Source of the DNA: Antitrichia curtipendula
Lineage: Eukaryota; Streptophyta; Bryopsida; Hypnales; Leucodontaceae
NCBI GenBank assembly: GCA_951230915.1
Contig: OX579635.1
Span: 41,230,001-41,294,000 of the forward strand
Reading direction: 5' to 3'
Length of the DNA: 64,000 nucleotides
The notes under the pieces were generated by a model. That model worked only from the letters and a program-made list of their open reading frames with translations. It was not told the origin of the DNA and searched no databases. Positions 12,187-22,855 of this stretch are shown here, piece after piece (positions within the stretch are counted from its first letter, which is position 1; the number at the start of each line of letters is the position of its first letter). The position numbers and the translations under genes are program-made.

Positions 12187-12732
12187 TCAATTTATAGTAG
12201 AGTTGCTGAAATTTAAGAAGTGCCCAAAGCGAGGGCCATAAACAAACCCTAAATCGCCCCAAAGAACACTGAGCCACAACGAAACAGTGGAACGAAGCGA
12301 AACACTAAAACTGCATGGCCATGCATGTCCATGGCCTGCGAAACAATTTCCCAAAAAATTACCAAGGTCCCTAACATGGTAAAAAGTGAGAGCCCGTGTT
12401 TGCAGGTTTTCAGCCCAACTACCGGGACCGGCAGGGGCCAGCACTACTGCAGCAGTGCTCAGACGAAAGCAGGCTTTAAATAGCCGCTTTCTGAGGGGTG
12501 AGAGATAGTGTGGTCCGCCGAAGAGCATCAACATCCCCGTAGCGCCAAGTAGGCTGTCCAGGCAGAGAAAATAGCGGAGAAACCAAAACTGAGTTAGTAA
12601 ACTGGTTAGTGATATTGTAAGTTTGTCCTTCGTGGTTAGTGAATAAGGTATAAACCCTGGAAGGACGCCCGCCTGCCTATAACCAAAGATAGTCATTCGA
12701 AAATGATTTGATTTTTGCACCAATTTGTGCAT
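12187..12732 (-). CDS. 181-codon open frame, unrecognised
   Basis: ATG at 12732, TAA at 12187, in sequence of clearly higher GC than its neighbours. The product is rich in Leu, Phe and Gly without a recognisable domain, signal peptide pattern or repeat. A telo-box AAACCCTAA lies inside at about 12245. It may be an exon, a decayed element or chance; no splice sites or neighbours support it. Confidence 0.15.
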   Translation of the reverse strand: MHKLVQKSNHFRMTIFGYRQAGVLPGFIPYSLTTKDKLTISLTSLLTQFWFLRYFLCLDSLLGATGMLMLFGGPHYLSPLRKRLFKACFRLSTAAVVLAPAGPGSWAENLQTRALTFYHVRDLGNFLGNCFAGHGHAWPCSFSVSLRSTVSLWLSVLWGDLGFVYGPRFGHFLNFSNSTIN

Positions 12733-13330
12733 TCTACATTTCTACAGTAATTTGGAAAGAACCAAACCTCCAAATAATAGCAAGGTAAATCAACTCATTC
12801 TTGACAAGTTTCCCATTGCAAACACCTATCAAATTTTCCAATACAATCATGCATTTAATTTATTTGAGACATATGAGGTTTGGCCCACTAAATGTTGACC
12901 TAATAGCCACAATCAAGTCTTGGTTGATGTTGATGAAGTGACATATTTGTCACAATTGTCACCAGAATGGAAACTTTTACCTTCAGATATAAATTCATTA
13001 CAGAAAGTGTCTATTCTAAGGTTGTGAATTTATGATATTGTGGTTGTTTAAAAAACTATTATAATCATGTTAGGAAAGTACGATGACCATTGTACATGCC
13101 CTTATGGGAGGTAGTTTATAGACATTTTTTAGCCATTTGAAATATTATATTTCAAAAGTCATGACAAATCTAAATTTTGACAAACAAAAAATCATTTGAA
13201 TTGCTCCTTCCTTTTCTCATGTTATTGTATTTGAAGGCAAGGTCAATAACAACAAAATTAGGAACTCATAGTTGAAAAGTTTTGTAAATTATTTTTTGAA
13301 AAAAACAAACAGTACATGGAAGACAACTAC
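12733..13330. other. AT-rich, nothing recognised
   Basis: No credible reading frame, RNA gene or repeat structure seen. Confidence 0.4.
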
Positions 13331-13334
13331 AATG

Positions 13335-13513
13335 AATAGGGATATTAAAGAGACATGTACTAATTAATCGACATTATACACTATATAAATATCTACCCTT
13401 GTTGTACATTAATAGTTATTGAAGTGTCTAGGGGTTGTACATCATGTTTCAAACATCTACAATTTTCTACAATAAATCCCTTTAATTTTTTGCTCTCCTT
13501 AATATCCCTATTT
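13335..13513. mobile_element. short foldback element
   Basis: AATAGGGATATTAAAGAGA at 13335-13353 is complementary to TCTCCTTAATATCCCTATT at 13495-13513, with about 140 bp between. Arms and size fit a MITE. Target duplications are not clear. Confidence 0.55.
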
Positions 13514-13519
13514 AGTGTA

Positions 13520-16300
13520 CAAACCTTGCAAAGTATGAGCATCTACTGAATTTCTTTTTCCCAACTGTAATTATTTATTCAACATAAAATATTGATTATG
13601 CCTTTTTTATACTAGGGTTTGTTTTTTTGACAATGTGATTTGTAGTGGATATGGAGGAAGAAGGTTTATGCATGCATTCCAGAGAAAAAAAATGGCTAAG
13701 CTTAAGAATTGGTAGTATTACTTCTGAAAGTGCAAGATGTTGTTGATTTTGGTAATTTTGGAAACTTCTAAAGGTTTGATAATTGACAATTAGTAGCTCA
13801 AGCTTCTTAATTTTTGCAGTGTCATGATGAGGATGCATAAAGGCGAAATGCAAAGAAATTAGTTATTGTATGATTTTGTATAGTCACAGAAGGCCCTAGG
13901 TGTAATTAGGTGGGCACCATTTCAATGATTGGATTGCCAGTGTATGTATAGAAAAGAAGTTTACAAGTGTATTCTAAAGAAAGTACAACCTAGGAACTGA
14001 TGTCCATCATCCCAAGAATTGGCACCTTCACAAACAAATCACCAATCACTAAATTCATCAATATCAAAACTACAATGGCATATGTCTTTTTCAAGTTCTT
14101 CACCATCCTCTTCATCTTCCTCATCCTTCTCAAGATTGTCATTGTCTTTGGCATGAATATTTATGACTACTCAAAAACACCCAATCCGGCCTCAAGAGGT
14201 ATTAGTATATCTACGATTGGTCTCTTCCAAAGAATCTCCATTCTCACCAATATTGTCCCCTCCCTCTTGTCCCTCATCACCTTTGCTTCCTTCCTAGGTT
14301 GAGTGTATTGATTGCATCACAATAACTTTCCAAAATATATAAATGTAGGATGGGGTGGAGGTACAAAATATATTTTTCACAAGCATAATTAATTATTTAT
14401 GCATTTCACAAGAGAATTAATTAATTGAAAAAAGTGGGTAGCTTGCCACAACGTGTTCAAAAGACACAAAATTAACATTCAAAATGCATAGAAATCGCAT
14501 TTCAACGTCAATTATGTAAAAGCATTTTAGAAGACGCTAAGGTGGTTGATGGATGACCTAACTATAGAAACAAAGAATGCACCTATTAGTTCAATAATCC
14601 AAACATTTTGGTGACTACCTTGGTTGTAGGTTAAACAATATTGGAAATGCATTGATTCAATTCATAGGGAATTTTGATTTGCTTATCTTGTCGGCGGTCA
14701 AGGGCTGTCAAGCTCCCCAGTCAATGTCCGGGAAGAACCGGCAGCTAGTGTAAGATAAGCCGATTGAAATTGGAACTTGACTGGTTGAAATTTAAATCAG
14801 TAGGCAGTGAAACCGGATGTAATGAAAATAAGGTGGAAATTGATTGGGCAGTAATAAACTAGGCGGAAAAATTACTCCACTACTTCAAAGTAGGGCGGAA
14901 ATTGGCTACTTGGAAGCAATAAAAAACAGATATGGGCGGATCTCTGGAGGATATGGCCAGCTTTCAGCTGAAGCTGCCAAAGGTGGCCAGTTGTTACTAG
15001 TAGGATCAATAATCAATTACAGACTTGGAGGCTTGGAGCATTGAAGGCTTAGAGCATATATAATTTTATTGTTGAAGGACTTGAAGCGTCGGAGGCAGCC
15101 AGGCCTGCCACGTTTAGCTAGCTTTGGCTTGAAGCAGTGACTCCAGTCCATCAATTTTATCAATGCAAATTTCAAATGGGTGGCCAGCCTAGCCGCCCAG
15201 CCTTGAATGTGCCCCTCTGCCACCAACGGTTCCGAATTCTTCGCCTCCCTGGTCCAGCACTCTAGCTCCAGCCTCAATTCTCCATTGTCTCCGACTCTCC
15301 GCCTCTGTTGAAGCTCACCCCGCCTCATCGCATTTTGCTCAGGCCAAAATCAGGAAGGACACGTTGCTCTAGCTCGCCCCGCCCACGCCTCATTGCTTTC
15401 TGGTCGCTCCTACTGGCCCCACCCCGCTCCTACTGGTCCCGCCCGTTGCTGCGCCGCTCCGTCGCTCCTCTTGCTTCCCATTCCGAATCTTCTGATCCTG
15501 GTAGCTAGCTGCACAAGCTCAATCCTCTGCTCCGCTCCTACTCTTGCTGCGCTGCTTCCGCTCCCCGCTAGTGCAGACCGTTGCTGCGCTCCCGATCTCC
15601 CGCTCCTGCAGTCCTGCTGCCGTGCTGCACCCGGAGATCATTTGTGGTGGCTTGGTGCAGATCAGTGGTTGCTGTGCCCCCGGTTGGTGGAGACCGTCAG
15701 TGGTGGCGTGCTGCAGATCGTTGGTGCAGATCGAGATCGTCTGCATGCTCTTTGACCACGGCAGTAAATTATGTGCACTCGTAACCTGCATGTGTCTAGT
15801 TCACTCCCATGTTAATGTCTCTTGCTCCCCTAGTTTTCACTGTCATGATTGACAGTGAAAATTGGCTGTAAACAAAAGCCTGGGCCATGAGGGTACACTT
15901 TGAGGCATTGAGATATAAGAAGCAGACTCTTTAGTCATTTGATCACCTTCAAAGTTGGTCATAATGACATACAGATAAGTACTTTGAAACAATAACTTGC
16001 ACATGAAAATATGTAGTTTGTATGGGCCATTTTTAGATGCTTTTTTTTATTGAAGTATTCATATCATCCTTCTTAAGATGTGAGTTTCTGCTTCTATGTG
16101 CCAGATTGCTAGTGGTTCAAGGTGCATAACAACTTCTATTGGAAAGGAGTGTGGACCACTTGTTGTGTGGATTGTGGACTCTTCAAGCTCAAGCTAGAGC
16201 TGATGCCAACCATCTTGGTGGACCCTAAACCCTTTTTATTCTCAATGCTTGAATGCTTGTATAGTTTTTGAAATTTTTGTCTTAAATTTTTTTTTTTTTT
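13520..16300. other. decayed sequence between a foldback element and the hAT gene
   Basis: Nothing here reads as a full gene. A minus-strand stretch at 14039-14168 encodes a Glu/Asp-rich piece (KDEEDEEDGEELEKD) closed by stops on both sides. The part from 14690 to 15100 holds loose repeats of GGCGGAAATTGGC, and similar phrases occur at 18830-18960. The part from 15180 to 15760 is C-rich on the plus strand, like a plant leader, and carries several overlapping non-specific frames. Confidence 0.3.
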
Positions 16301-16378
16301 TTTGGTGTGATTTTTATAAGTTCCTATTTTTTGTGTTCAACATTTTTAAAGGGCTTTCACATAACTTGTAATCAGATC

Positions 16379-16570
16379 ATGGCTAAGCGTCAGAGGAGCA
16401 TTAGAAACATGTTCAGGTCCAATGAGATGGAAAATGATCTGGTTTTAATAGATCAATCTACTACTTCATCTAATACCAATCAGACTTCAAATCCTATTGA
16501 GGTAGCTTCAAAAATATGGAAAGATGCTTGGTACACTCAATTGATTGGATTGAGTTCAACACCACATTAG
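16379..16570 (+). pseudogene. N-terminal piece of the hAT transposase, out of frame with the rest
   Basis: ATG at 16379 starts a frame (MAKRQRSIRNMF) typical of the basic, disordered beginning of hAT proteins of the KIAA1586-like type. It runs to KIWKDAWYTQ and then into a TAG at 16568-16570. The following codons of the transposase continue in another frame, so a one-base frameshift lies near 16540-16550. Without it the frame would have fused to the downstream ORF. Confidence 0.6.
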
Positions 16571-18612
16571 GTAAGGTTTTCTGTAAAACATGTAGAGATA
16601 AAGGGGGTAGATCTGTTTTTGCAAAACAAGGTTCAATAAATATAAAAGTTTCAGCTTTCCAAGATCATGGTAGATCTGATGAACATAGGAGGCTTACTTG
16701 GGCAATGCAATCTGGTCAAAAAGTCATGGAAAAGGTCATAATGGAGTCTAATAAGACTTGTGATGAAGCTATTGTAGCTCTTTTCAAAGTAGCCTATTTC
16801 ATAGGCAAAGAAACAATGCCCTTTTGTAAATTTTCGGGTTTGTGCAAATTGCTTGTGTCTTTGAATGCATGCATAACAAAAGACTTGTATCATGATGAGA
16901 AGTCATGTGCTGACCTAATTTTTTTGATATCAAGTGTGATTCAGAAAAAGATACTTGAAAGAATAAAAGACTCTAAGTATTTTGGGATTATGATAGATGA
17001 ATCTACAGATATATCTATAACAGGTCACATGGTTGTTTTTGCTACTTTTGTGGAAGGGGGAATGCCTACATGTGTGTTTTTAGGGCTCATAGAATGTGTA
17101 TTTGGAAAAAAAGATGCAACTTTTATGTATGATACTTTAATCTCTACTTTGAAGGAGTGGGGATTGGATTTCAGCAAGTTCCTAGGGTTTGGGTCAGATG
17201 GAGCAGCTGTAATGGTGGGCTCAAGAACTGGAGTTGCAACTCAGCTCAAACAAAAGGTAAATCCTCATCTCATTGCTGTCCACTGTGTTGCACATAGGAC
17301 CAATTTGGCCTCATTAGAGGCAGCTAAAGGAACTGGCTGCTCTGTGGTATCTAATGAAGTAGATACCCTCATAAATTCAATAGCTGCACATTTTAAGAAA
17401 TCTGCAAAGAGGAAGTCCTCTTTGCAAACTTTGCAAAATGAATTATTTGACTCACAAAAGACTATGAAAAGATTTCACAAAATCCGTTGGTTATCTAGGT
17501 GGCAAGCAATTTCAGCCCTTTGTGATAGTTTGGAGAGTGTCTTGGTATATTTCCGTGATACACCAGCATCAAAAGATGATGGGACTAGTCCCATTTTGTT
17601 TGACAAGTTAAGATCTTTTAAAATGATTTATGTTCTACATTTTTTGGCTGATATTTTGCATAGTTTGTCTATCCTTTGTAGAATTTTTCAATACAAGTTT
17701 GTTGATGTGTCTTCTATTGGGTCTTTAATTAAGACTGAAATTGTCCAAATCCGGATGTTGTTCATAGATGATTCTACTGATTTAAATGCTGACACATTCA
17801 ATGAGAGTACTGGATTTCATATTCTTCCTGACTTTGGGCCACCTGGAGGTTACATGAGAAGATTGCAATCTGAAATTCGTGGATGTATGTATCATGATGT
17901 GCAAATGAGCAGAGATAGGATTGGAGCTGATTTAGAATCAGCAATTGCCTTTCAAAAATGTTATGCTGAAAATGTTTGCATTGCTTTAGAGAGGCGTTTT
18001 GCTGATAATGGAATCATTGGAGCTTTCAAAATTTTAAACCCTTCTAACATGCCTACTAGGCAAGTAGGTTTAGCTAGTTGGGGTGTGTTGGAGTTGGATG
18101 TGTTGTGTGGCCATTATGGACAGGATTTGGAGTTGCATGGGAAGAAGTTTGAAGCTGTAATTAACCCTCCAATAACAAAGAGGGAGTTTTTTGCTTTCAA
18201 GCTTCAAGCAACCACTGAATGGTTGGACAAGGTTTTTGGGGATTTATGGTCACATATATCATGGAGTCCTTCTCTTCAGCTGAAGTATCCAAACCTTCTT
18301 ATTCTTTCTGAAATTGCTAGAATTCAGTGTGTTAGTACTGCCCAATGTGAAAGGGCTTTTTCTGTCCAAAATGCCATCAAGTCTAAGGTCAGAAATAATT
18401 TGAAAACCCAACATCTTGAAAGTGTCATGCGTATTGCATTAGAAGGTCCACATAGTGATAGTGCTAACCCAATTTTACTTGAGGCTATTGTTTTGTGGAA
18501 AAATTCAAGAAAATTCAGACATTTGTATTCAAGACCAGAGTTATACCTTGCTGGTGTAGGTGAAGGTGAGGCACCGGAAGGTAATGTTAATGTTGGTGAT
18601 TTTCAGTTTTGA
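16516..18612 (+). CDS. hAT-superfamily transposase, KIAA1586/ZNF862-like type
   Basis: A 698-codon unbroken frame from ATG 16516. In order: a BED/TTF-like zinc finger at residues 11-58 (WIEF, FCKTC, then DHGRSDEH); the RNase-H-like catalytic fold with Asp161 in MIDESTD and Asp228 in GFGSDGAAV; the CVAH motif at 257-260; RWLSRW near 324-329; and the C-terminal hAT dimerisation region around residues 595-640 (SEIARIQCVSTAQCERAFS). Proteins of this class cut and paste DNA, or survive as domesticated regulators. All landmark residues I can check are present. Only the extreme N-terminus is displaced by a frameshift, so it is either recently dead or still active from this internal ATG. Terminal inverted repeats and an 8-bp target duplication were not found by eye. 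Confidence 0.88.
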   Translation: MERCLVHSIDWIEFNTTLGKVFCKTCRDKGGRSVFAKQGSINIKVSAFQDHGRSDEHRRLTWAMQSGQKVMEKVIMESNKTCDEAIVALFKVAYFIGKETMPFCKFSGLCKLLVSLNACITKDLYHDEKSCADLIFLISSVIQKKILERIKDSKYFGIMIDESTDISITGHMVVFATFVEGGMPTCVFLGLIECVFGKKDATFMYDTLISTLKEWGLDFSKFLGFGSDGAAVMVGSRTGVATQLKQKVNPHLIAVHCVAHRTNLASLEAAKGTGCSVVSNEVDTLINSIAAHFKKSAKRKSSLQTLQNELFDSQKTMKRFHKIRWLSRWQAISALCDSLESVLVYFRDTPASKDDGTSPILFDKLRSFKMIYVLHFLADILHSLSILCRIFQYKFVDVSSIGSLIKTEIVQIRMLFIDDSTDLNADTFNESTGFHILPDFGPPGGYMRRLQSEIRGCMYHDVQMSRDRIGADLESAIAFQKCYAENVCIALERRFADNGIIGAFKILNPSNMPTRQVGLASWGVLELDVLCGHYGQDLELHGKKFEAVINPPITKREFFAFKLQATTEWLDKVFGDLWSHISWSPSLQLKYPNLLILSEIARIQCVSTAQCERAFSVQNAIKSKVRNNLKTQHLESVMRIALEGPHSDSANPILLEAIVLWKNSRKFRHLYSRPELYLAGVGEGEAPEGNVNVGDFQF

Positions 18613-18645
18613 TGGTTATTATGCATGGAGTAGATAGGAGCCTTT

Positions 18646-18696
18646 CTAAAATACAAAGCCCCATTTTTCTTAAAGAATGTGAGCTTTGTATTTTAG
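18646..18696. repeat. 14-bp perfect hairpin downstream of the transposase
   Basis: CTAAAATACAAAGC at 18646-18659 is the exact reverse complement of 18683-18696. It lies 34 bp after the transposase stop and 10 bp before the tRNA-like fold. It may be a subterminal structure of the hAT element or a transcript end. Confidence 0.75.
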
Positions 18697-18705
18697 TAAA
18701 GCTAA

Positions 18706-18760
18706 GTCTTTGGTCCTCAATTGGTTGAGGAGTTTTCAGGTTCAACTCCTGCCAAAGACA
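18706..18760 (+). ncRNA. compact tRNA-like fold lacking an anticodon arm
   Basis: GTCTTTGG (18706-18713) pairs perfectly with CCAAAGAC (18752-18759) as an 8-bp acceptor-like stem. CCTC (715-718) and GAGG (727-730) close a D-arm-like hairpin with the loop AATTGGTT. CAGG (737-740) and CCTG (748-751) close a 7-base loop TTCAACT, giving GGTTCAACTCC, which matches the Pol III B box. Between the two arms stand only six bases (AGTTTT) instead of an anticodon arm. T runs follow (ttttattttt), as at Pol III terminators. The A-box equivalent is only partly conserved. It may be a deleted tRNA gene, a tRNA-derived SINE head or a chance fold; the 16 consecutive Watson-Crick pairs in tRNA order make chance unlikely. 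Confidence 0.5.
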
Positions 18761-19390
18761 TTTTATTTTTGACAGATTTCTCTATGTAAATGTATTTCAT
18801 GACTTATAGAAGTTTTTTGGGAGGTTGGCCGATTCAAATTGATTGTGAAGGGAAATTCAGCTGATACATGTGCCACATAAAAGGAAAATCAGCTGGTTCA
18901 TTTATAAGATGAAGGAAAATTGGCCACTTCAGATTCACCACTAAAAGAAAATAACCACTTACAATAGATGGGAAAAGGCAAGAACCGAACAATATTAAAG
19001 CATAGCCGGACATACTCTTTAGTAGCCAGCTTTTGGCTTAAATTTTCAAAATATTTCCCGGACGCTGTCCCCAGTGACCGGTAACCGCTGACGAGCGCCA
19101 CCAGCCTCCTTCAAAACCAGCATGCTCAAGCCTTCTCGAGCTTCTCCTTGCCTGCAGCTCGATCTTATCTTCTTTTTCCTTGAATTTCTGCGTCTAATCA
19201 TACTTTACGATTGTCACTACCTGATTATTCAACTTTCTTGTAAAGATTTTCCAGTTTTCGCCATTCTGTTGGATCCAAATTCAGGGGCAACATTTTCACT
19301 CTGAGGTTTTTGTTGCTTGTGAATGATTTAGTTCACAACTCAATTAGTTTTGAACATTTTTTGAGAGAGGATGGATTGTTCGGAGGTGTT

Positions 19391-19401
19391 GGTTCGATTC
19401 C
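19391..19401 (+). other. isolated Pol III B-box match
   Basis: GGTTCGATTCC matches the B-box consensus exactly. About 50 bases upstream is a weak D-arm-like AACTCAATTAGTTTTGAAC. The surrounding bases do not close into a good cloverleaf, so this is at most a tRNA or SINE relic. It lies in the leader of the [2Fe-2S]/TPR gene. Confidence 0.3.
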
Positions 19402-19572
19402 GGACCATGTATCTTGAATTCTGAAAGAAATGAAGTTGAGCTGGTCGTAGTTTTAAATTCTCTCTCTCTCCCATATTTTTGAGGAATCTAGACTTGGCGA
19501 GACGGGGGTTTTTTTCCCCGAAATTGTAGAGGGTTGAGTTCAGTTGTGAATTAGATCATGAGTGGTTGAGCT

Positions 19573-21280
19573 ATGGCAGCAGCTGGATTAAGTAGAATTG
19601 ACTAGTTTCTTGTTCCCCGTCAAGGACACGGGTGCATTTATTACCCTAGGCCATGTAGGAATCTTAAAAATAAGTCTTTGAGTAGAGACTCTAGGGTTTT
19701 TAGAGCGAGGGCCAATGCTGCAACCGAGGACGGTGAGCAAAAGCTGCGGGAACAACAGCATGAGATTAGGGTATGCATCAATAGGACATGTCGAAAGAGT
19801 GGGAGCTTGGAGACCTTGGAAGTGATTCGAAGTTTGGCACCGCCGAATGTTACAGTGGAATCATGCAGTTGTATTGGTACATTGTTTTCAATATCACTCG
19901 GATTACTTCTTCTATATAGTGTGGTGAAATGTTTTTTGGAAAAATTCAATAAACGTTGCTGCAGTTTTTTCTAAAAGTTTTGATTCCCCTTGTAAAGGAA
20001 ATTGTCCGGGGAAATTGTATAATTGCTTACAACATGGTCACCAATCATGGTCTCTATAGCTCGCACAGGTAGAACTTTGTATTGAGATTTACCAATAAAC
20101 AGCCGTGAAAGATTTTATGCTGATTAGCAATTAATTCGGATTCTTTTTCATAGGGTGTATATTTGTTGATTGCAGGAAAATGTGGCAATGGCCCAAATTT
20201 GGTTATCCTTCCCGCAGAGATGATGGTGAGCCACTATAATACTGCAGCGCATGCAGCTCGTCTTCTGTCTTTGCAGTGTGGAGCTTCAAATCCAGAGAAT
20301 AACCTCAAGGCTTTGGATCTGAAGCAGCTGGCTAACAAAGCCTTTGAACAAAGTAGCCTACTGGAGGCCGAGGAATTGTACACAAAGGTGCTTGTTCCCT
20401 CCGATCCCTTGTAAACTACGTTCATGTCAGGATTGGGCTATCGATTTTACAAGGGTTGTTATTTAATCCTGCGTGGCTTGTCATTCATGGTTAATCTCAA
20501 ACTTTGGATCCCAATTTAATGGCCTTTGTCTTCTATTACCGGTATATAGTACATCTAGACCCGAGTTCTGTTTTCCAATGTTCTCGTATTGTTGCTTTTG
20601 CAGGCAATAGATCTGAGTCCATCTGGAGGGTTGCACTTCATATTTGCCAACAGGTTTCTCCTCATATTCTATATTTACTTTCCTAGTTCACCATTCTTCT
20701 CCTGCTGTTCTTATGATTTGAATCCAGACTCTCAATAGGTTCATAAAATATTATAACTTGAAATTTCCTTTCTTAGGCCTTCGACAACACCTCATCAGAA
20801 GATGAAATATGTCTTGGGGAGAGATTTTAATTAAGCTTGCCAGTAACGTCTCACTCAATATATGCACTTGGGGTCCCTACTTTTGTGGGAAACAAGGGGA
20901 CCCTGCTAGAACTGTTCAAGAACTTACTGGTTTATAATGTTATGTTCATGCTTGCGTGTTGCAGATCTGCAGTGAGACTAGCACAAGGGAACTTCCAGGG
21001 AGCCTTGAAAGACGCTCAAGAGGCTGAACGTATTGCTCCTAAATGGGCTCAGGTACTGACATAATTTTGATTTTTTCTCATCATGAATTGTAAATGTTTT
21101 TCTAGTTATCAAATATTCGCTATGTTATTGACATTTAACGATGATGTTGATCAATAAACGCAGGCTTTCGTGCGTCAGGCGGATGCGTTTTCTGCGATGG
21201 GCGAAGTGGAGCTTGCTCTAGACGCTCTATCCGCTGCTCTTCGTCAAGATCCCCTTCTAAGACGCTCAAAAGGATTTCAG
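19573..21280 (+). CDS. plastid-type [2Fe-2S] thioredoxin-like ferredoxin domain plus TPR protein
   Basis: Exons with consistent phases: (19573 or 19606)-19876, 20176-20387, 20604-20653, 20965-21052 and 21164-21280. The spliced product has a basic Ser/Arg-rich leader like a transit peptide and then a thioredoxin-like ferredoxin domain. Cysteines in VCINRTC and SCSCIGKCGNGPN match the [2Fe-2S] ligand pattern. TPR repeats follow (LKQLANKAFEQSSLLEAEEL, ANRSAVRLAQGNFQGALKDA, AFSAMGEVELALDAL). Plants have chloroplast proteins with this domain pair; substrate or partner is unknown to me. ATG 19573 (MAAAGLSRID) is followed in frame by TAG at 19603 before the rest of the leader. This means a nonsense mutation, a start in another exon or a splice acceptor at that TAG. 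The last exon ends at a GT (21281), and the terminal exon was not found. Confidence 0.7.
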
Positions 21281-22620
21281 GTACAATGACATTATTAGTC
21301 ATTGAACAGCACTTCACATTTTTCATACTCCACTCTCTCTGATGACACACTCTGTACTTGCACACTCTTAGTACATCCTGAGAATTCGTCATCGTGATTA
21401 CACATCTGTGGAACAACCTCCTTATCTCAAGTTGTGAACACATGTGAGCGTGTAATTAGGAGGCCATATGATCTGAAGGCAGTGTTATTAGAGAGGGTTT
21501 GCTAAGATCTTACATTGAAAAAACATTGTTCCTGTATTTATGACCATTCATATGCAACCACTCATATACAACCATAGTGCAACTATGCTTCCATCGAACC
21601 TTCTCTTACATTCCTCAACCGTTGTTTCGCTGTATCTTTTTTAAAGATTGGGGGAATGAGGCGATGGCTGATGCCAAGGTATCGCAAGGATGTTTTGTTG
21701 TATTGCATCAACTGTAGCTATAGTTTTATTTTCATAATATCCATTACTTGTAACTCAAATCAACGAGAACCCCCGTATTCTCCTTTCGGGTTCCAAAACT
21801 GCGTAAACGTAGCCACGAGGTGTTGGTTAATCAGACTAGATATCTCATTTCCAAGTGATGGTGGTTACAAATTTGCTTATTCTGAACGTTTTTCTGCTTT
21901 ATTTCCTTCTTCATTTCGATTTTCAAAATGAACTCACATTCGGTTGGTGTTGAATGCAAGCCAAGACGCGGGATCTTCAATAGAAGGTGGCCACAGCCAG
22001 CGCCTCCTAACATTGTACAGACAACCATCAGCTGCATATTCTCGGAGTCGGTGCAGTTCATGTATATTTCCTACACTCTTGTAGATTGAGGTAGTATTGA
22101 CTCTTGTATTTGACTTGCGACAATGGTTCTTCATCCGATTAAGGCTCATTCCTAGATCACATAGTTTAATAGTAAATCATTTATTAGTTCTGAGAATATC
22201 ATCTGTTCATATCAAACAAGAGGATTAGACAACGTGCGAAGATTATTGAATAGTCTCCACTAGCATCCATGAAAATGTAAAACATTGTCTGAAATCAGAC
22301 GGCTCGGCCATTCTACAAACGCGGCCGAAGGCAAACTTGTTGCAAGTGAAATCAAAATTTAATGGACTAGTTAATGCGAAAGCAAAGCCTTGTGAGTGGT
22401 GAGGGATGTTATTACTCATAACGACACTCTCTTTCACATTATGAGCCATAACCTCAATGTTGGATGGTTGGATCTTGGTCAACCATGCTTAATCAAGGGT
22501 CTAGAAAGAAGGACATTGTAATGCTAAAGTGGCCCATGTTATAGAAAGAACATACCTCTCTTCATGCAATGAGAGATTGTCATCCGTTGTGAATGACTTG
22601 CATTGACAGAGATTATGAAC
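21281..22620. other. downstream region of the TPR gene
   Basis: A short reading-compatible stretch at 21653-21691, closed by GTATCG, could be part of a last exon, but its acceptor is poor. The rest is AT-rich without structure that I recognise. Confidence 0.25.
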
Positions 22621-22621
22621 T

Positions 22622-22855
22622 TCATTGGGAAAGTACCCCTCATTGCTTCAATATTGTTTCAATGGGTTAACAATATAGTATTGAAAGTATATTGTTGCAT
22701 TACTGCAAATAATAATGCCACAATACTGAAGCAATGGGAGTCTTGCATTTTTATTAAAAGTATATTGTTTCACTACTGCAACAATACACTTTCAATACTA
22801 CATTGTCAACCCATTGAAACAATATTGTAGCAATGGGTGGCTTTTTTCCAATGTT
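22622..22855. mobile_element. long-armed foldback element (MITE-like)
   Basis: Plus-strand CATTGCTTCAATATTGTTTC at 22641 begins an arm of about 65 bases. It is matched by its near-perfect reverse complement ending at about 22837 (AATATTGTAGCAATG). The weaker outer arms extend to about 22622 and 22855. Loop about 60 bp. If transcribed it would form one long hairpin like a small-RNA precursor. Confidence 0.75.

Noticed and set aside
14039..14168. Glu/Asp-rich minus-strand stretch
   Set aside because: Only about 43 codons, closed by stops at both ends, with no splice signals; could be a relic but cannot be supported as a gene.
15308..15852. Several Ser/Pro/Cys-rich frames in the C-rich stretch
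   Set aside because: Overlapping frames of equal length in all phases; looks like leader or promoter composition and not protein.
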